Shown: piece by piece, positions 1 through 7,913 of the stretch
Numbering within the stretch: the stretch's first letter is position 1
Layout: each line of letters opens with the position of its first letter
From: an uncultured Schlesneria sp.
Lineage (GTDB): Bacteria; Planctomycetota; Planctomycetia; Planctomycetales; Planctomycetaceae
Direction of reading: 5' to 3'
Length of the DNA stretch: 64,000 nt
Assembly: GCA_903904835.1 (NCBI GenBank)
Contig: CAIVEI010000206.1
Location: 36,993-100,992, forward strand
Notes under the pieces: model-generated
Database searches by the model: none
What the model was told of the DNA's origin: nothing
The model's input: only the letters and a program-made list of their open reading frames with translations
Program-made: the position numbers and the translations under genes

Positions 1-455
1 TGCGAATTCCGGTGATCGGTGGTTGCCTGCGCTCTTTTGCGATGGCTCGGTTTTCGTGGGCATTTGCATTGACTCAGCAGGCGGGGATGTCGATAAATCC
101 AAGCCTTGAATCAAGCCTGAAAGCGACCGGAAATGGTGCTTTTGCGGCTGTCACACCGATGGTGACGGCGATGATTACCGAAGGGGAAGATCTTTCGTTT
201 GCTCTCGACGCCACGCATTTGTTTCCCCGCGATTATCTGGAACTCGTCCGTGTGGGCGAAGCGACCGGAACTGTTCCTGAGACTTTAGAGCGGCTTAGCC
301 CTCAGTTGGAAGATCAGGCTCGACGAAGTCTTGATGCCATGACGGCGGTACTCGCCTGGGTCATCTGGGGGATGGTGGCAAGCGTCATCATCTTCTTCAT
401 CTTTCGAATCGCGCTGATGTATATTGGATTGCTGAACGATGCGGGAAAAATGTGA
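1..455 (+). CDS. Type II secretion system F family protein (GspF/PilC-like), 3' part
   Basis: The reading frame is already open at the window edge, so the gene starts upstream; the first in-frame start-like codon (GTG at 12) lies inside a conserved stretch (R-I-P-V-I-G-G) and is not the real start. The visible part is one T2SF domain: an N-terminal helical portion with the family's 'aR.fswa.al...aG..i' pattern, the 'DLS.AL......FP.....V.vGE.tG..pe.l' core (about residues 58-95), and a hydrophobic C-terminal membrane segment (about 115-140) followed by a short tail. GspF/PilC proteins are inner-membrane platform proteins that couple the assembly ATPase to pilin or pseudopilin polymerisation. 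Companion genes would lie upstream. A prepilin peptidase is encoded far away at 34.7-35.7 kb. The family is clear; which secretion or pilus system it serves is not. Confidence 0.85.
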   Translation, partial: RIPVIGGCLRSFAMARFSWAFALTQQAGMSINPSLESSLKATGNGAFAAVTPMVTAMITEGEDLSFALDATHLFPRDYLELVRVGEATGTVPETLERLSPQLEDQARRSLDAMTAVLAWVIWGMVASVIIFFIFRIALMYIGLLNDAGKM

Positions 456-464
456 CTTCGTTCT

Positions 465-560
465 GGGGTCGGGTGTTCAATTTACAAAATTGGCCGCGTG
501 ACCGAGCTTACGGCAGGGGATCATTCGAACGCCAATTTTGAAATTTGAACGCCTGACCCC
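465..560. repeat. 30-bp imperfect inverted repeat between convergent genes
   Basis: Arms at 465-494 and 531-560 are near-perfect reverse complements (core GGGGTC-GG-GTTCAA and AAAATTGGC), separated by a 36-base centre. The element fills the gap between the secretion gene (stop at 455) and the HAD gene (stop at 566), which face each other. It could serve as a bidirectional transcription stop, but there is no clean T-tract, and arms of this length look more like a small mobile or REP-type element. Confidence 0.7.
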
Positions 561-565
561 TTGCG

Positions 566-1189
566 CTAAACCACGACGCCATTACGAAGATGAATACCGC
601 GGATGGACAGTTGGTGTTTCAACGCGTCGACCGTTGTAAAGACTTCGGCGTCGAGGCCGTGTTTCCGTCCATGCTCGACGTATTGAGGAATGTCGTCGGT
701 GTAGAAACAATCCGGGGCATCGCAGCCAATCTTTTTCAATGCCGCTTCGTAGATCTCGGGTTGTGGTTTCAGCGCGTGAACCTGGTAAGACAATACGAAA
801 TCGTCGAAACGATCGAGAACCTGAAATTGCTGGCTGACAAATTCGTAGTGGAAAACGCTGGTGTTGGATAACAAAACCAATCGGTAGCCGCGCGATTTGA
901 GTTCGTCGAGAACGGGAACAATGGGTTTGTTAAGTGTAAAGATGTCGGATGCCGCGTGGGCCAGTTTCTGGAGATCGACTTTGGTTTTGAATTGTAATTC
1001 GAACCACGCGTGAAATTCTTCGGGTGTCACAAGACCTCGTTCGAAATCCCACTGCCAACCCGAATCGATCAAAGATTGACGAAGTTCGTAGCCGGTTCGA
1101 CCACAGAGTGCTCCAATCTGAGAACACATCCGATCATGGCTGAAATGGACGAGAACATTTCCCATATCAAAAAGCACGGTGCGAATCAC
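566..1189 (-). CDS. HAD superfamily hydrolase (subfamily IA)
   Basis: A 207-residue haloacid dehalogenase-like protein. Motif I is FDMGNVL near residue 7-13, with Gly-Asn where phosphatases usually carry the second Asp, as in YihX/epoxide-hydrolase-N-like HADs. Motif II is LVLLSNTS (about 104-111), motif III the lysine in HALKPQPEIY (about 139), and motif IV CFYTDDIPQYV (about 161-171). The GTG start at 1189 is supported by GGAGGA about six bases upstream. HADs of this group hydrolyse small phosphoesters; the substrate cannot be read from sequence. The gene is monocistronic and converges on the secretion gene. Confidence 0.85.
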   Translation of the reverse strand: MIRTVLFDMGNVLVHFSHDRMCSQIGALCGRTGYELRQSLIDSGWQWDFERGLVTPEEFHAWFELQFKTKVDLQKLAHAASDIFTLNKPIVPVLDELKSRGYRLVLLSNTSVFHYEFVSQQFQVLDRFDDFVLSYQVHALKPQPEIYEAALKKIGCDAPDCFYTDDIPQYVEHGRKHGLDAEVFTTVDALKHQLSIRGIHLRNGVVV

Positions 1190-1255
1190 AAATTTCCTCC
1201 GTTGAATTTTTCCGTGCGCATTAGTGTTAATCTATGAAAAAGTCTCTTCACTTTT

Positions 1256-1297
1256 GAAGAGAAAGGACTAACCGAAGACGGTGATCCCGTGCCACCC
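1256..1297. repeat. Dispersed intergenic repeat, copy 1
   Basis: This 42-base stretch is nearly the same as 5987-6029 (shared core CTAACCGAAGACGGT-ATCCCGTG-CACCC). Both copies lie in intergenic DNA, so this is a dispersed, probably genome-wide, non-coding repeat. Confidence 0.6.
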
Positions 1298-1463
1298 GAC
1301 TTTTTACTCGTGGCGCAGCATTGCTACTGGGTCGTGACCGATTGACCATCGACACTCGTTTGTCGTAGAGTGAATAACAGAATTGGCTTGCAGCGAAAAG
1401 TGTGCGTGCGGCTTGCACGGGGTTCCTCTGAACCAAGTTCCAAACGATCGACGGAGCGACGAC

Positions 1464-1976
1464 ATGCCTGAGAATTTCCAGGGGGGCGAAGGCGAATCAA
1501 ACGATACGGAGACTCTCCGCGGCCGGGATTGGCCTTGCTTGCGTCAGTTCTGCATCTTTCTTGAAAACCGCGTCGGCCGATTGAATGATGTCATGCGACA
1601 ACTGGAATCGCTCGATACGCGTGTTATGGCTATGAGTATTGTCGATTCCGTCGACTTTGCCATGGTTCGTCTGATGTTCGACAACGCCGATCGCGCCCGC
1701 GAAAAGTTAGAACTTTCTGGATTTCTTTTCAGCGAAAGCGACGTCGTCGGTGTCGAGTTGCCTGACAGCGATAAGCCGATCCACATGGTTTGTTCCGCTC
1801 TGGTGAAAGCGGAAGTCAATATTCATCACGCCTACCCCCTGCTCTACCGGCGAAATGGTCGCGGCGCTATCGCCATGTTCGTGGATGACGTCGATCAGGC
1901 CCTTCACATCTTGAAGGATGCAGGACACCGAATCGTCACTGAAAATGATCTTCACGACGATGATGAATATTTATGA
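1464..1976 (+). CDS. Tandem ACT-domain regulatory protein
   Basis: From ATG 1464 (GGAG seven bases upstream) the protein has 170 residues. An in-frame TTG at 1383 would add 27 residues but has no ribosome site. After an acidic N-terminal tail there are two ACT modules. The first reads 'LRQFCIFLENRVGRLNDVMRQLESLDTRV' onward; the second begins at 'VVGVELPDSDKPIHMVCSALVKAEVNIHHAY'. Both show the beta-alpha-beta pattern and the usual glycine/aspartate turn that binds small effectors. Related stand-alone double-ACT proteins are thought to bind amino acids. No catalytic domain is attached. The tail ends in DLHDDDEYL. Family confidence is high; the ligand is unknown. Confidence 0.85.
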   Translation: MPENFQGGEGESNDTETLRGRDWPCLRQFCIFLENRVGRLNDVMRQLESLDTRVMAMSIVDSVDFAMVRLMFDNADRAREKLELSGFLFSESDVVGVELPDSDKPIHMVCSALVKAEVNIHHAYPLLYRRNGRGAIAMFVDDVDQALHILKDAGHRIVTENDLHDDDEYL

Positions 1977-2437
1977 CACCGATGTGGTTTTTCTTCACCA
2001 CTAATCTGTCCGGGGACAAAGTTTTCGAGAGATCGTCGGATTGTTCGATTTTTCCGATCCGATCGATGAGGCCGACGAGGCGATCTCTGACGGCTCAAAA
2101 TCGCCCGAAATACCCTCCAAGTCGGTTTAATCTCCCCGATTTCGCTTCGCGGGACACTTACGCAATCGGATTGACCGATCCGATCGCGTGTTCTGCGTAG
2201 AATTCACCGACGACGTTAAGACTTCCGTTCGAACTTCGCGTGTTGAAATTTGACATCACAGTTTCACGCCATATATTCAATTTTGACGACGCGGATGTCG
2301 AGAGCTGGCGACCCCAGTAATCGACTTGCCACACGGATTCGAGGGCCGCATGTCCGCCGTTCACACTTCGAGGGGGAGTGTGCAAGACCGGCGCAGGACT
2401 CACCAGCCTGTTCAATCCAGAAGGGCGATGATCGACA
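1977..2437. other. 461-bp intergenic stretch, no gene seen
   Basis: The reading frames here are short, overlap on both strands and lack ribosome sites. I see no RNA gene or clear terminator. It presumably holds the promoter of the S41 peptidase gene. Confidence 0.5.
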
Positions 2438-4099
2438 ATGTTATCCTCAAAATTCCTAAAGCGCGCGTTCGCTGTTTGTACAGTGGCATCAATGTTCGGC
2501 GCGGTTCACGCAGCAGACCAGATTGCCGAAGGTCGCCTGACCAGAACACGCACGGTTTCGACTGACGATGGTCCCTCCGCAGTGATTCAGGAAGGGCTTG
2601 ACCTGCGAAACTCTCATCGCTGGGTCGAAGCGATTGAACTCTACGAAAAATCCTTGAAGAGCTGGCCTGAAAACGAACAACTGAAGCAAGGGTTGCGACA
2701 ATCGAAGATTCATTTCTCGATTGAACGTCGATATGCAGACAAGTCCTTCGTCAACACCATGCTTCCGATGTCACGCGCCGAAGCGATGGTTTATCTTGAC
2801 GACGTGCTCGAAAAGGTTCGACACTATTATGTTGATACCGTGAGCGGTACGAACTTCATCGCTCACGGAACCGAAAGTTTGTATTTCGGCTTGAACAACG
2901 AAAAATTCCTGCAGAGAAACCTACCCTACGGCGACCGTGATAAAATCGCTCAGGTCCGGACAACTCTTCGAGAACGGTTTTGGAACAAGCCCGCAGTGGG
3001 AGTGGACGGTGCTCGTCGGATTGTCGTCGAACTGTGTGACCTGACTCAACGGGAACTGAATCTTCCGCCGAGTGCTGTCGTAATGGAGTTTGTCTTCGGT
3101 GGCTGCAATTCGCTCGACGACTACAGCAGCTACCTGACTCCGGGAAAACTGGGCGACCTCTACAATAATATTGACGGTGAATTCGTCGGGATCGGCATTG
3201 AAATGAAGGCCGAATCGGGTAAAGGATTGCTGCTCGTCAACGTTCTGCCAGAAAGCCCTGCCTCGGAAGGGGGAGCACAAGTCGGTGACTTTATCGTTGC
3301 GATTGATGGACGTGATTGTCGAAAGCTGACCACCGAAGAAGCAGCTACGATGTTACAGGGCCAGCCTAACAGCCGGGTTCGGCTGCAACTTGCAGACCCT
3401 GGCACGAACGAAGAACGTCAGGCGACATTGATTCGCCGAGCGGTCAAAGTCAAAAGTATTCCAGTCGTCAAGATCATCGATCGAGCCAACCATATTGGCT
3501 ACATCCGCATGACCGGTTTTCAAAAGAACACAGCAGAAGAGCTTGACGCCGCGATGTCAAAATTGCGACGCGAAGGAATGCAGGCTTTAATTTGGGACGT
3601 ACGAGGCAATCCGGGTGGGTTGCTGAATGCAGCCGTCGAAGTTCTTGATCGGTTCATCGGCAATGGAGTCCTCGTCTCAACCCGTGGTCGAGTCCAGGAC
3701 CAGAACTCGATTTATAAGGCTCACGTCGATGCCACGGATTGGAGTGGACCGCTTGTGCTGCTGGTGGACGGAGACAGCGCCAGTGCCAGTGAAATCGTGG
3801 CCGGGGCGGTACATGATCTTCATCGTGGAACGATCGTCGGACGCAAGACCTACGGAAAGTGGTCAGTTCAAAGCATCCTCCCCGGACACGCCGAGTCAGG
3901 TTTCCGGTTGACGACTGCCAAATTCTACGCACCGAACGGTGGCAACTACAGTAAGATCGGCATTCAGCCTGACGTGCAAGTCGCTGAAGAGACTGAGAAT
4001 AAATCGAATCAACGAAATCGTCGTAGCGGAAAAACGGAAGACGATCGTGACATCGAAGCCGGGGTCGAAACGCTCCGTAAACAATTAGCAAAACGCTAA
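2438..4099 (+). CDS. S41 family C-terminal processing peptidase (CtpA-like)
   Basis: 553 residues with a signal peptide (cleavage likely after AVHA, residue 25), so the protein is exported. Residues about 45-90 form a TPR-like helical pair. A PDZ domain occupies about 245-320 (GEFVGIGIEM... GDFIVAIDG), and the S41 protease domain about 350-525. The catalytic serine is expected in DGDSASASEI (Ser449 as the middle serine) and the general-base lysine in GRKTYGKWSVQ (Lys474), matching the Ser/Lys dyad of tail-specific proteases. These enzymes trim or degrade proteins from the C-terminus outside the cytoplasm. ATG 2438 has GAAGGG upstream at longish spacing. There is no obvious operon partner. Confidence 0.92.
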   Translation: MLSSKFLKRAFAVCTVASMFGAVHAADQIAEGRLTRTRTVSTDDGPSAVIQEGLDLRNSHRWVEAIELYEKSLKSWPENEQLKQGLRQSKIHFSIERRYADKSFVNTMLPMSRAEAMVYLDDVLEKVRHYYVDTVSGTNFIAHGTESLYFGLNNEKFLQRNLPYGDRDKIAQVRTTLRERFWNKPAVGVDGARRIVVELCDLTQRELNLPPSAVVMEFVFGGCNSLDDYSSYLTPGKLGDLYNNIDGEFVGIGIEMKAESGKGLLLVNVLPESPASEGGAQVGDFIVAIDGRDCRKLTTEEAATMLQGQPNSRVRLQLADPGTNEERQATLIRRAVKVKSIPVVKIIDRANHIGYIRMTGFQKNTAEELDAAMSKLRREGMQALIWDVRGNPGGLLNAAVEVLDRFIGNGVLVSTRGRVQDQNSIYKAHVDATDWSGPLVLLVDGDSASASEIVAGAVHDLHRGTIVGRKTYGKWSVQSILPGHAESGFRLTTAKFYAPNGGNYSKIGIQPDVQVAEETENKSNQRNRRSGKTEDDRDIEAGVETLRKQLAKR

Positions 4100-4246
4100 C
4101 CGGTACACCGGCGCAGCCGGTTGGTGCGCGTCGGATGACGGTTTTAGAATAGGTTGACCGATCGCGCGTTGTTGATCGGGAGGGTGATGAGGCTGTGGAA
4201 GGCTTCCAGCCTCCCTTCCCGCCTTCATAATAAAATTGGCGAACAG

Positions 4247-5146
4247 ATGACTGATGGAGCAGCAGATTGGCTAGTGACGACGGGGCGCGGTCATCGACCG
4301 ACGCTCCGTTGGTCATTTTCGGTTGATGCCCCGCTCACCGATCTGCGTATGTCCCGAGAGACCGGCGAAGTCCTCGCGGCCGATCAGTCTGGTGGTCTTT
4401 ATCTGCTTGACCGTCGCGGTCAGGTTCAAGCACTGACCCGCACGCGGCACTCTGTGCAGAAGCTTGCCTGGTCCGATACGGGAACGGTCGGAGCCGCAGT
4501 TCTCGACGATCATCTGGTTGGCTGGTTTGATCGTCGTCTGCAGTTTCAGTGGACGCGGGATCTTCCCGACGAAATCCTTTCGATCGCCGTTGACCCATAC
4601 GGAACTCATGTCGCGGTCGGCCAGGCCGATGGTGTCAATGTGATCTATTCGCAGTCGAACAAGAAAGTCTGTCGGTTTGAAACGGCGCGTCCTCTGCGTC
4701 ACCTGCAATTCCTGGCGAATAGCATGGAGCTACTTGTCGCTTCAGAGTACGGGTTCACGGGACGCTACACGTTGGCAGGTGCCCCGGTCTGGACGAGCAA
4801 ACTGTGGTCGACGGTCGGTGATGTTGCGGCGACAGGTGACGGTAAGTCGATGTTTCTTGCGGGTTTCGCTCAAGGAATCCAAGCGTTTGATGGTAAGACG
4901 GGGAATACGCGTGGGACATTCGTCTGTGATGGAACTGTCGGGCTGGTGACGTGTGGATTTGCCAAGTGCAAGATCGTGGCCTACACGCTCGAGAGAACGT
5001 TGTTTAGCGTTGATGATGCGGGCAATCCCGAATGGAACGTGACGGCCCCTGAGGACATTCTCCGCATTATTCTTTCTCCGCTAGCCGATTTCATGATCTG
5101 CGGTTTTTCGTCAGGCAGAATCATGCGATTCGATTTGAACTCCTGA
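4247..5146 (+). CDS. WD40/PQQ-like beta-propeller protein, function unknown
   Basis: From ATG 4247 the protein has 299 residues and no signal peptide. An in-frame TTG at 4154 would add 31 residues, but that added segment runs through the hairpin at 4190-4215 and looks non-coding. The sequence is a run of roughly 40-residue blades with strand patterns such as 'TDLRMSRETGEVLAADQSGGLYLLDRRG', 'ILSIAVDPYGTHVAVGQADG' and 'ILRIILSPLADFMICGFSSGRIMRFD', typical of WD40- or YVTN-like propellers. It is likely a cytoplasmic scaffold or sensor. No enzyme motif is seen and the neighbours give no hint of its role. Confidence 0.65.
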   Translation: MTDGAADWLVTTGRGHRPTLRWSFSVDAPLTDLRMSRETGEVLAADQSGGLYLLDRRGQVQALTRTRHSVQKLAWSDTGTVGAAVLDDHLVGWFDRRLQFQWTRDLPDEILSIAVDPYGTHVAVGQADGVNVIYSQSNKKVCRFETARPLRHLQFLANSMELLVASEYGFTGRYTLAGAPVWTSKLWSTVGDVAATGDGKSMFLAGFAQGIQAFDGKTGNTRGTFVCDGTVGLVTCGFAKCKIVAYTLERTLFSVDDAGNPEWNVTAPEDILRIILSPLADFMICGFSSGRIMRFDLNS

Positions 5147-5312
5147 TCTCGACCATTTCATGAATTCGGTGAATCGGTCGCAGACTTTCGTCAGTTGGCC
5201 AGTCTCATGATCGTGCCAAGATCGGTGATTCAGGCTACAAAACTGATCCTGCGACGACTATTGTTATATCGAACAGATTCAATCCTCGACCGTCAAACGA
5301 AAGAATACGATC

Positions 5313-5909
5313 ATGGTGAAGACCGCTTCGACGATGCTTCCGCTGGGAACTGCCGCGCCTCATTTTTCCTTGCCTAACGTCGATGGAAAAACGGTCTCGC
5401 TCGACGATTTCAAGTCGGCGAAGGGATTAGTCGTGATCTTCATGTGTAATCATTGTCCGTTCGTAAAGCACTTGCGAGCGGGTTTGGCGCAGTTTGGCAA
5501 AGATTATATTTCCAAGGGAGTGGCCGTCGTCGGCATCAGTTCCAACGATGTTGCATCGCATCCGGACGACAGTCCCGCCAGGATGATCGAGGAACACAAA
5601 TCGGCTGGGTATACCTTCCCCTACCTGTACGATGCAACACAACAGGTCGCTGTCGCGTACAAGGCCGCTTGTACGCCTGACTTTTTCGTATTTGACCAGA
5701 ACCACTCGCTGGTTTATCGCGGGCAGTTTGATGCCAGCCGACCTGGCAATGGAAAACCGGTCACGGGGAGCGATCTGCGGCAGGCGGTGGACAACATGCT
5801 TGCGGGCAAAGGTCCGTTGGTCGAGCAGCGCCCCAGCATCGGTTGCAACATCAAGTGGATTCCCGGCCACGAACCGCAGTACTTCACTGGGGTTTCGGCC
5901 GTCGAGTGA
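5313..5909 (+). CDS. Thioredoxin-family / AhpC-TSA-like protein
   Basis: 198 residues with no signal peptide. The N-terminal 'LPLGTAAPHFSLPNVDGKTVSL' is the typical peroxiredoxin/thioredoxin-like entry, followed by a CNHC active site (Cys45 and Cys48 in FMCNHCPFVKHL), the cis-proline loop region 'ACTPDFFVFD', and a C-terminal 'SIGCNIKW' with a third conserved cysteine. This set matches the 'thioredoxin family protein' group common in planctomycetes and cyanobacteria. It is expected to act as a thiol-disulfide oxidoreductase or peroxidase. The physiological partner is unknown. Confidence 0.88.
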   Translation: MVKTASTMLPLGTAAPHFSLPNVDGKTVSLDDFKSAKGLVVIFMCNHCPFVKHLRAGLAQFGKDYISKGVAVVGISSNDVASHPDDSPARMIEEHKSAGYTFPYLYDATQQVAVAYKAACTPDFFVFDQNHSLVYRGQFDASRPGNGKPVTGSDLRQAVDNMLAGKGPLVEQRPSIGCNIKWIPGHEPQYFTGVSAVE

Positions 5910-5928
5910 CACTGTGAGCCGGTCTTAG

Positions 5929-6083
5929 TGCCACTGCATCGGAGTCTTCTCCGACGCAGTGTCTTCGCTTTTGCCAAAACACTGTTGAAGAGCACGGGCT
6001 AACCGAAGACGGTAATCCCGTGGCACCCCAAGAGCACTGCTTGACCGAAAGAGCACTGCTTGACCGAGGAGGGTCGAGCAGTG
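5929..6083. repeat. Composite intergenic repeats and hairpins
   Basis: Between the thioredoxin gene and the membrane-protein gene there is a hairpin at about 5933-5962 (CACTGC...GCAGTG with CGGAG/CTCCG), then the second copy of the dispersed repeat (5987-6029). Next come two direct copies of AGAGCACTGCTTGACCGA (6031-6048 and 6050-6067). The second copy forms a hairpin with GGGTCGAGCAGTG (to 6083). The genes converge here, so the hairpins may also stop transcription. Confidence 0.6.
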
Positions 6084-6109
6084 GCAAGGTATCACTAAAT
6101 TCGCCGCGA

Positions 6110-6820
6110 TCAGGTTGATGCAGTTCTCTCGTCGCGAATCTGGACCTGCAGCGCACCCAGCATCTTCGTGATGGCAGCTTCTTTTCTGTCAATCCCCAGA
6201 ACGTTATCCAGCACAAATGCGCGGGGTTCGTTGCTGGGATGAAGGATCAGTCGTCCGCAACGAAGCAGCATGTATTCGAACACGTCATCGATTTCTTTGC
6301 TGATTCGCAGATTGGGAGCCGAGTACCGTTCCAGGCTGCTCAGAAAACCGTGATGGTGTAACAGTTCATTCGGTCGTACTTCCCAGTAATCAAACCGGAT
6401 ATTGATGAACACACCGACGTAGATCAGCCCGAGCATGGTTGCAAAACAGACGTAAAACGTCGAATTGGCTCGAGGATTGATCCTCTTCAACATCGACGTG
6501 ACGTTGGGAAGCAGTTCCGGAAAGTAAATCGAAAGGAGCAGCAAGCCCATTCCGAGTGTCACAAGCAGGAAAAAAACGATCAACGACGTCGTCCGCGGAA
6601 AATCGAATGCAAGAACAACCATGTTCACCGTCATCAGTGTGAGAAACACGATGGCAATGGTTTGATTGTGATCGTTATCAATCTTAAAAAAATAAGCCAG
6701 GATTGCTGCCAGGATCGAAGCAATGAACGTCGGATAGAGAAGAATGATCTTTGGATAGGAAACCAAAATAATCGTCTTTGTCTCTGCATCACTCGTCTGG
6801 ACAGGCGATTTGCTGCTCAC
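6110..6820 (-). CDS. Conserved multi-pass membrane protein, function unknown
   Basis: I choose the GTG at 6820 because GAGGAG lies six bases upstream; the frame stays open to 6946 but nothing there supports a start. The 236-residue protein opens 'VSSKSPVQTSDAETKTIILVSYPKIILLYPTF' and has four hydrophobic segments: around ILLYPTFIASILAAILAYF, TIAIVFLTLMTVNMVVLAF, LIVFFLLVTLGMGLLLLSI and FYVCFATMLGLIYVGVFI. A soluble C-terminal half follows (about 115 residues, with HHHGFLSSLERYS). I believe proteins of this build recur in planctomycetes, but no function is known to me. It stands alone, divergent from the HU-like gene. Confidence 0.7.
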   Translation of the reverse strand: MSSKSPVQTSDAETKTIILVSYPKIILLYPTFIASILAAILAYFFKIDNDHNQTIAIVFLTLMTVNMVVLAFDFPRTTSLIVFFLLVTLGMGLLLLSIYFPELLPNVTSMLKRINPRANSTFYVCFATMLGLIYVGVFINIRFDYWEVRPNELLHHHGFLSSLERYSAPNLRISKEIDDVFEYMLLRCGRLILHPSNEPRAFVLDNVLGIDRKEAAITKMLGALQVQIRDERTAST

Positions 6821-7103
6821 TGAAAGCTCCTCAGAAGTCAGAATAAAGTGCCACAAATCCTGGAATGTGGTCGCGGGAAGGATAACCCACTGCTGCGAAT
6901 CATTCCAGTTGCGCGAGTAAACGAGCGCACGCGGTAGACGGATCACGAAATTACGAAAAATACGGGGGGCAACGTCGAAAACCGCTTAAAAACAGGCCGT
7001 TTTCCGCGTTGCGGTCGGAAATTTCCTTAGAAAATGCCAAGTTTGACCAGGACATTCTGCAAAAAACTCTGAAAAACATGGGTAAAAAACCAGTGAGTCT
7101 TCA

Positions 7104-7132
7104 TTGACATTGAAAATGTCCTTGATTTAACT
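7104..7132 (+). promoter_or_regulatory. Candidate sigma-70 promoter of the HU-like gene
   Basis: A perfect -35 hexamer TTGACA (7104-7109) is followed after 17 bases by TTAACT (7127-7132), a weak -10. The surroundings are AT-rich compared with neighbouring DNA. Transcription would start about 90 bases before the ATG at 7228, leaving a leader that contains a small hairpin (GAGAAA...TTTCTC near 7144-7160). The rest of the 6821-7227 gap shows no gene. Confidence 0.4.
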
Positions 7133-7227
7133 AGGAAACCTATGAGAAATGCAGTTTCTCAAAGACATTGGAAGTCGCTTTCGAAACGGATTTCGCAGAC
7201 AGGATTGTCGCACAAGAGGAGAGAAAA

Positions 7228-7545
7228 ATGTCAGAGACCAAGAAGCCACTGAGCAAGACCGAAGTCATCAACGCTTTGGCCGAATCGACGGGCCTTTCCC
7301 GCAAGGACGTTGGTAGCGTGATTAGCAGTCTGACCGAACTGATCGGCAAAGAGATCGGTAAAAAGGGTCCGCAAGTATTCAACGTTCCTGGATTGTTGAA
7401 GATCACCGTCATCACCAAGCCAGCAACCAAGGCTACTCAGCGAGCCAACCCTTTCAAGCCGGGTGAAATGATGACCGTCAAAGCGAAGCCAGCTCGCAAG
7501 GTCGTCAAGATCCGTGCCCTGAAGGCTCTCAAAGACATGGCATAA
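7228..7545 (+). CDS. HU-family DNA-binding protein
   Basis: The ATG at 7228 is preceded by GAGGAGAG, so the protein has 105 residues; a longer in-frame reading from 7168 is not supported. The N-terminal helix-turn-helix bundle 'KTEVINALAESTGLSRKDVGSVISSLTELIGKEI' and the beta arm 'FNVPGLLKITVITKPATKATQRANPFKPGEMMTVKAKPARKVVKIRALKALKDM' match HU/IHF. The PGEM and RANPF motifs belong to the DNA-wrapping arm, although the arm tip reads RANPFKPGE rather than the usual GRNPRTGE. It probably acts as a nucleoid-associated protein. A terminator follows directly, so the gene is monocistronic. Confidence 0.9.
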   Translation: MSETKKPLSKTEVINALAESTGLSRKDVGSVISSLTELIGKEIGKKGPQVFNVPGLLKITVITKPATKATQRANPFKPGEMMTVKAKPARKVVKIRALKALKDMA

Positions 7546-7570
7546 TCATCAAACGATGATGGAATCTTTA

Positions 7571-7610
7571 AGACGGGCAGAGGGACGTGATTCCGCTGCC
7601 CGTCTTTGTT
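7571..7610 (+). terminator. Rho-independent terminator after the HU-like gene
   Basis: A perfect 10-bp stem AGACGGGCAG / CTGCCCGTCT (7571-7580 with 7596-7605) is followed by TTGTT, 25 bases after the HU-like stop codon. Confidence 0.75.
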
Positions 7611-7620
7611 GACGATCGAG

Positions 7621-7800
7621 TGCTACGGCCTCGGTGAAGACTCCGAGGCTGTGGCACTCGGTCGGTTTAGCGTGGCCTGCGTCATTGTCCTGAGACCCCG
7701 CAGGGTTAAATGATGAAACTGTTGTCATCGTTTAACCGTGCCTCGCAGAGAAGCGAGTCAGGCGGCGTCACTGACGAGCCCGAAGTGTCATTGCTCGTTT
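7621..7800. repeat. Intergenic palindromes between convergent genes
   Basis: The gap to the kinase gene carries a quasi-palindrome at about 7622-7657 (GGCCTCGG...CCGAGGCTG) and a 13-bp stem with one mismatch at 7704-7716/7725-7737 (GGTTAAATGATGA / TCATCGTTTAACC). I see no coding signal. These are likely REP-like elements or transcription stops. Confidence 0.5.
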
Positions 7801-7913
7801 GACTAATGCGGTTGCGTTTTCTCGCCGTCGGTCGGTTTTCTGTCACCCAAGCTCAGAAACGTTCGAAGAGATCGGCTGAAGGCCGCGATGGCTTCGGGTT
7901 CAACGATGTCGCA

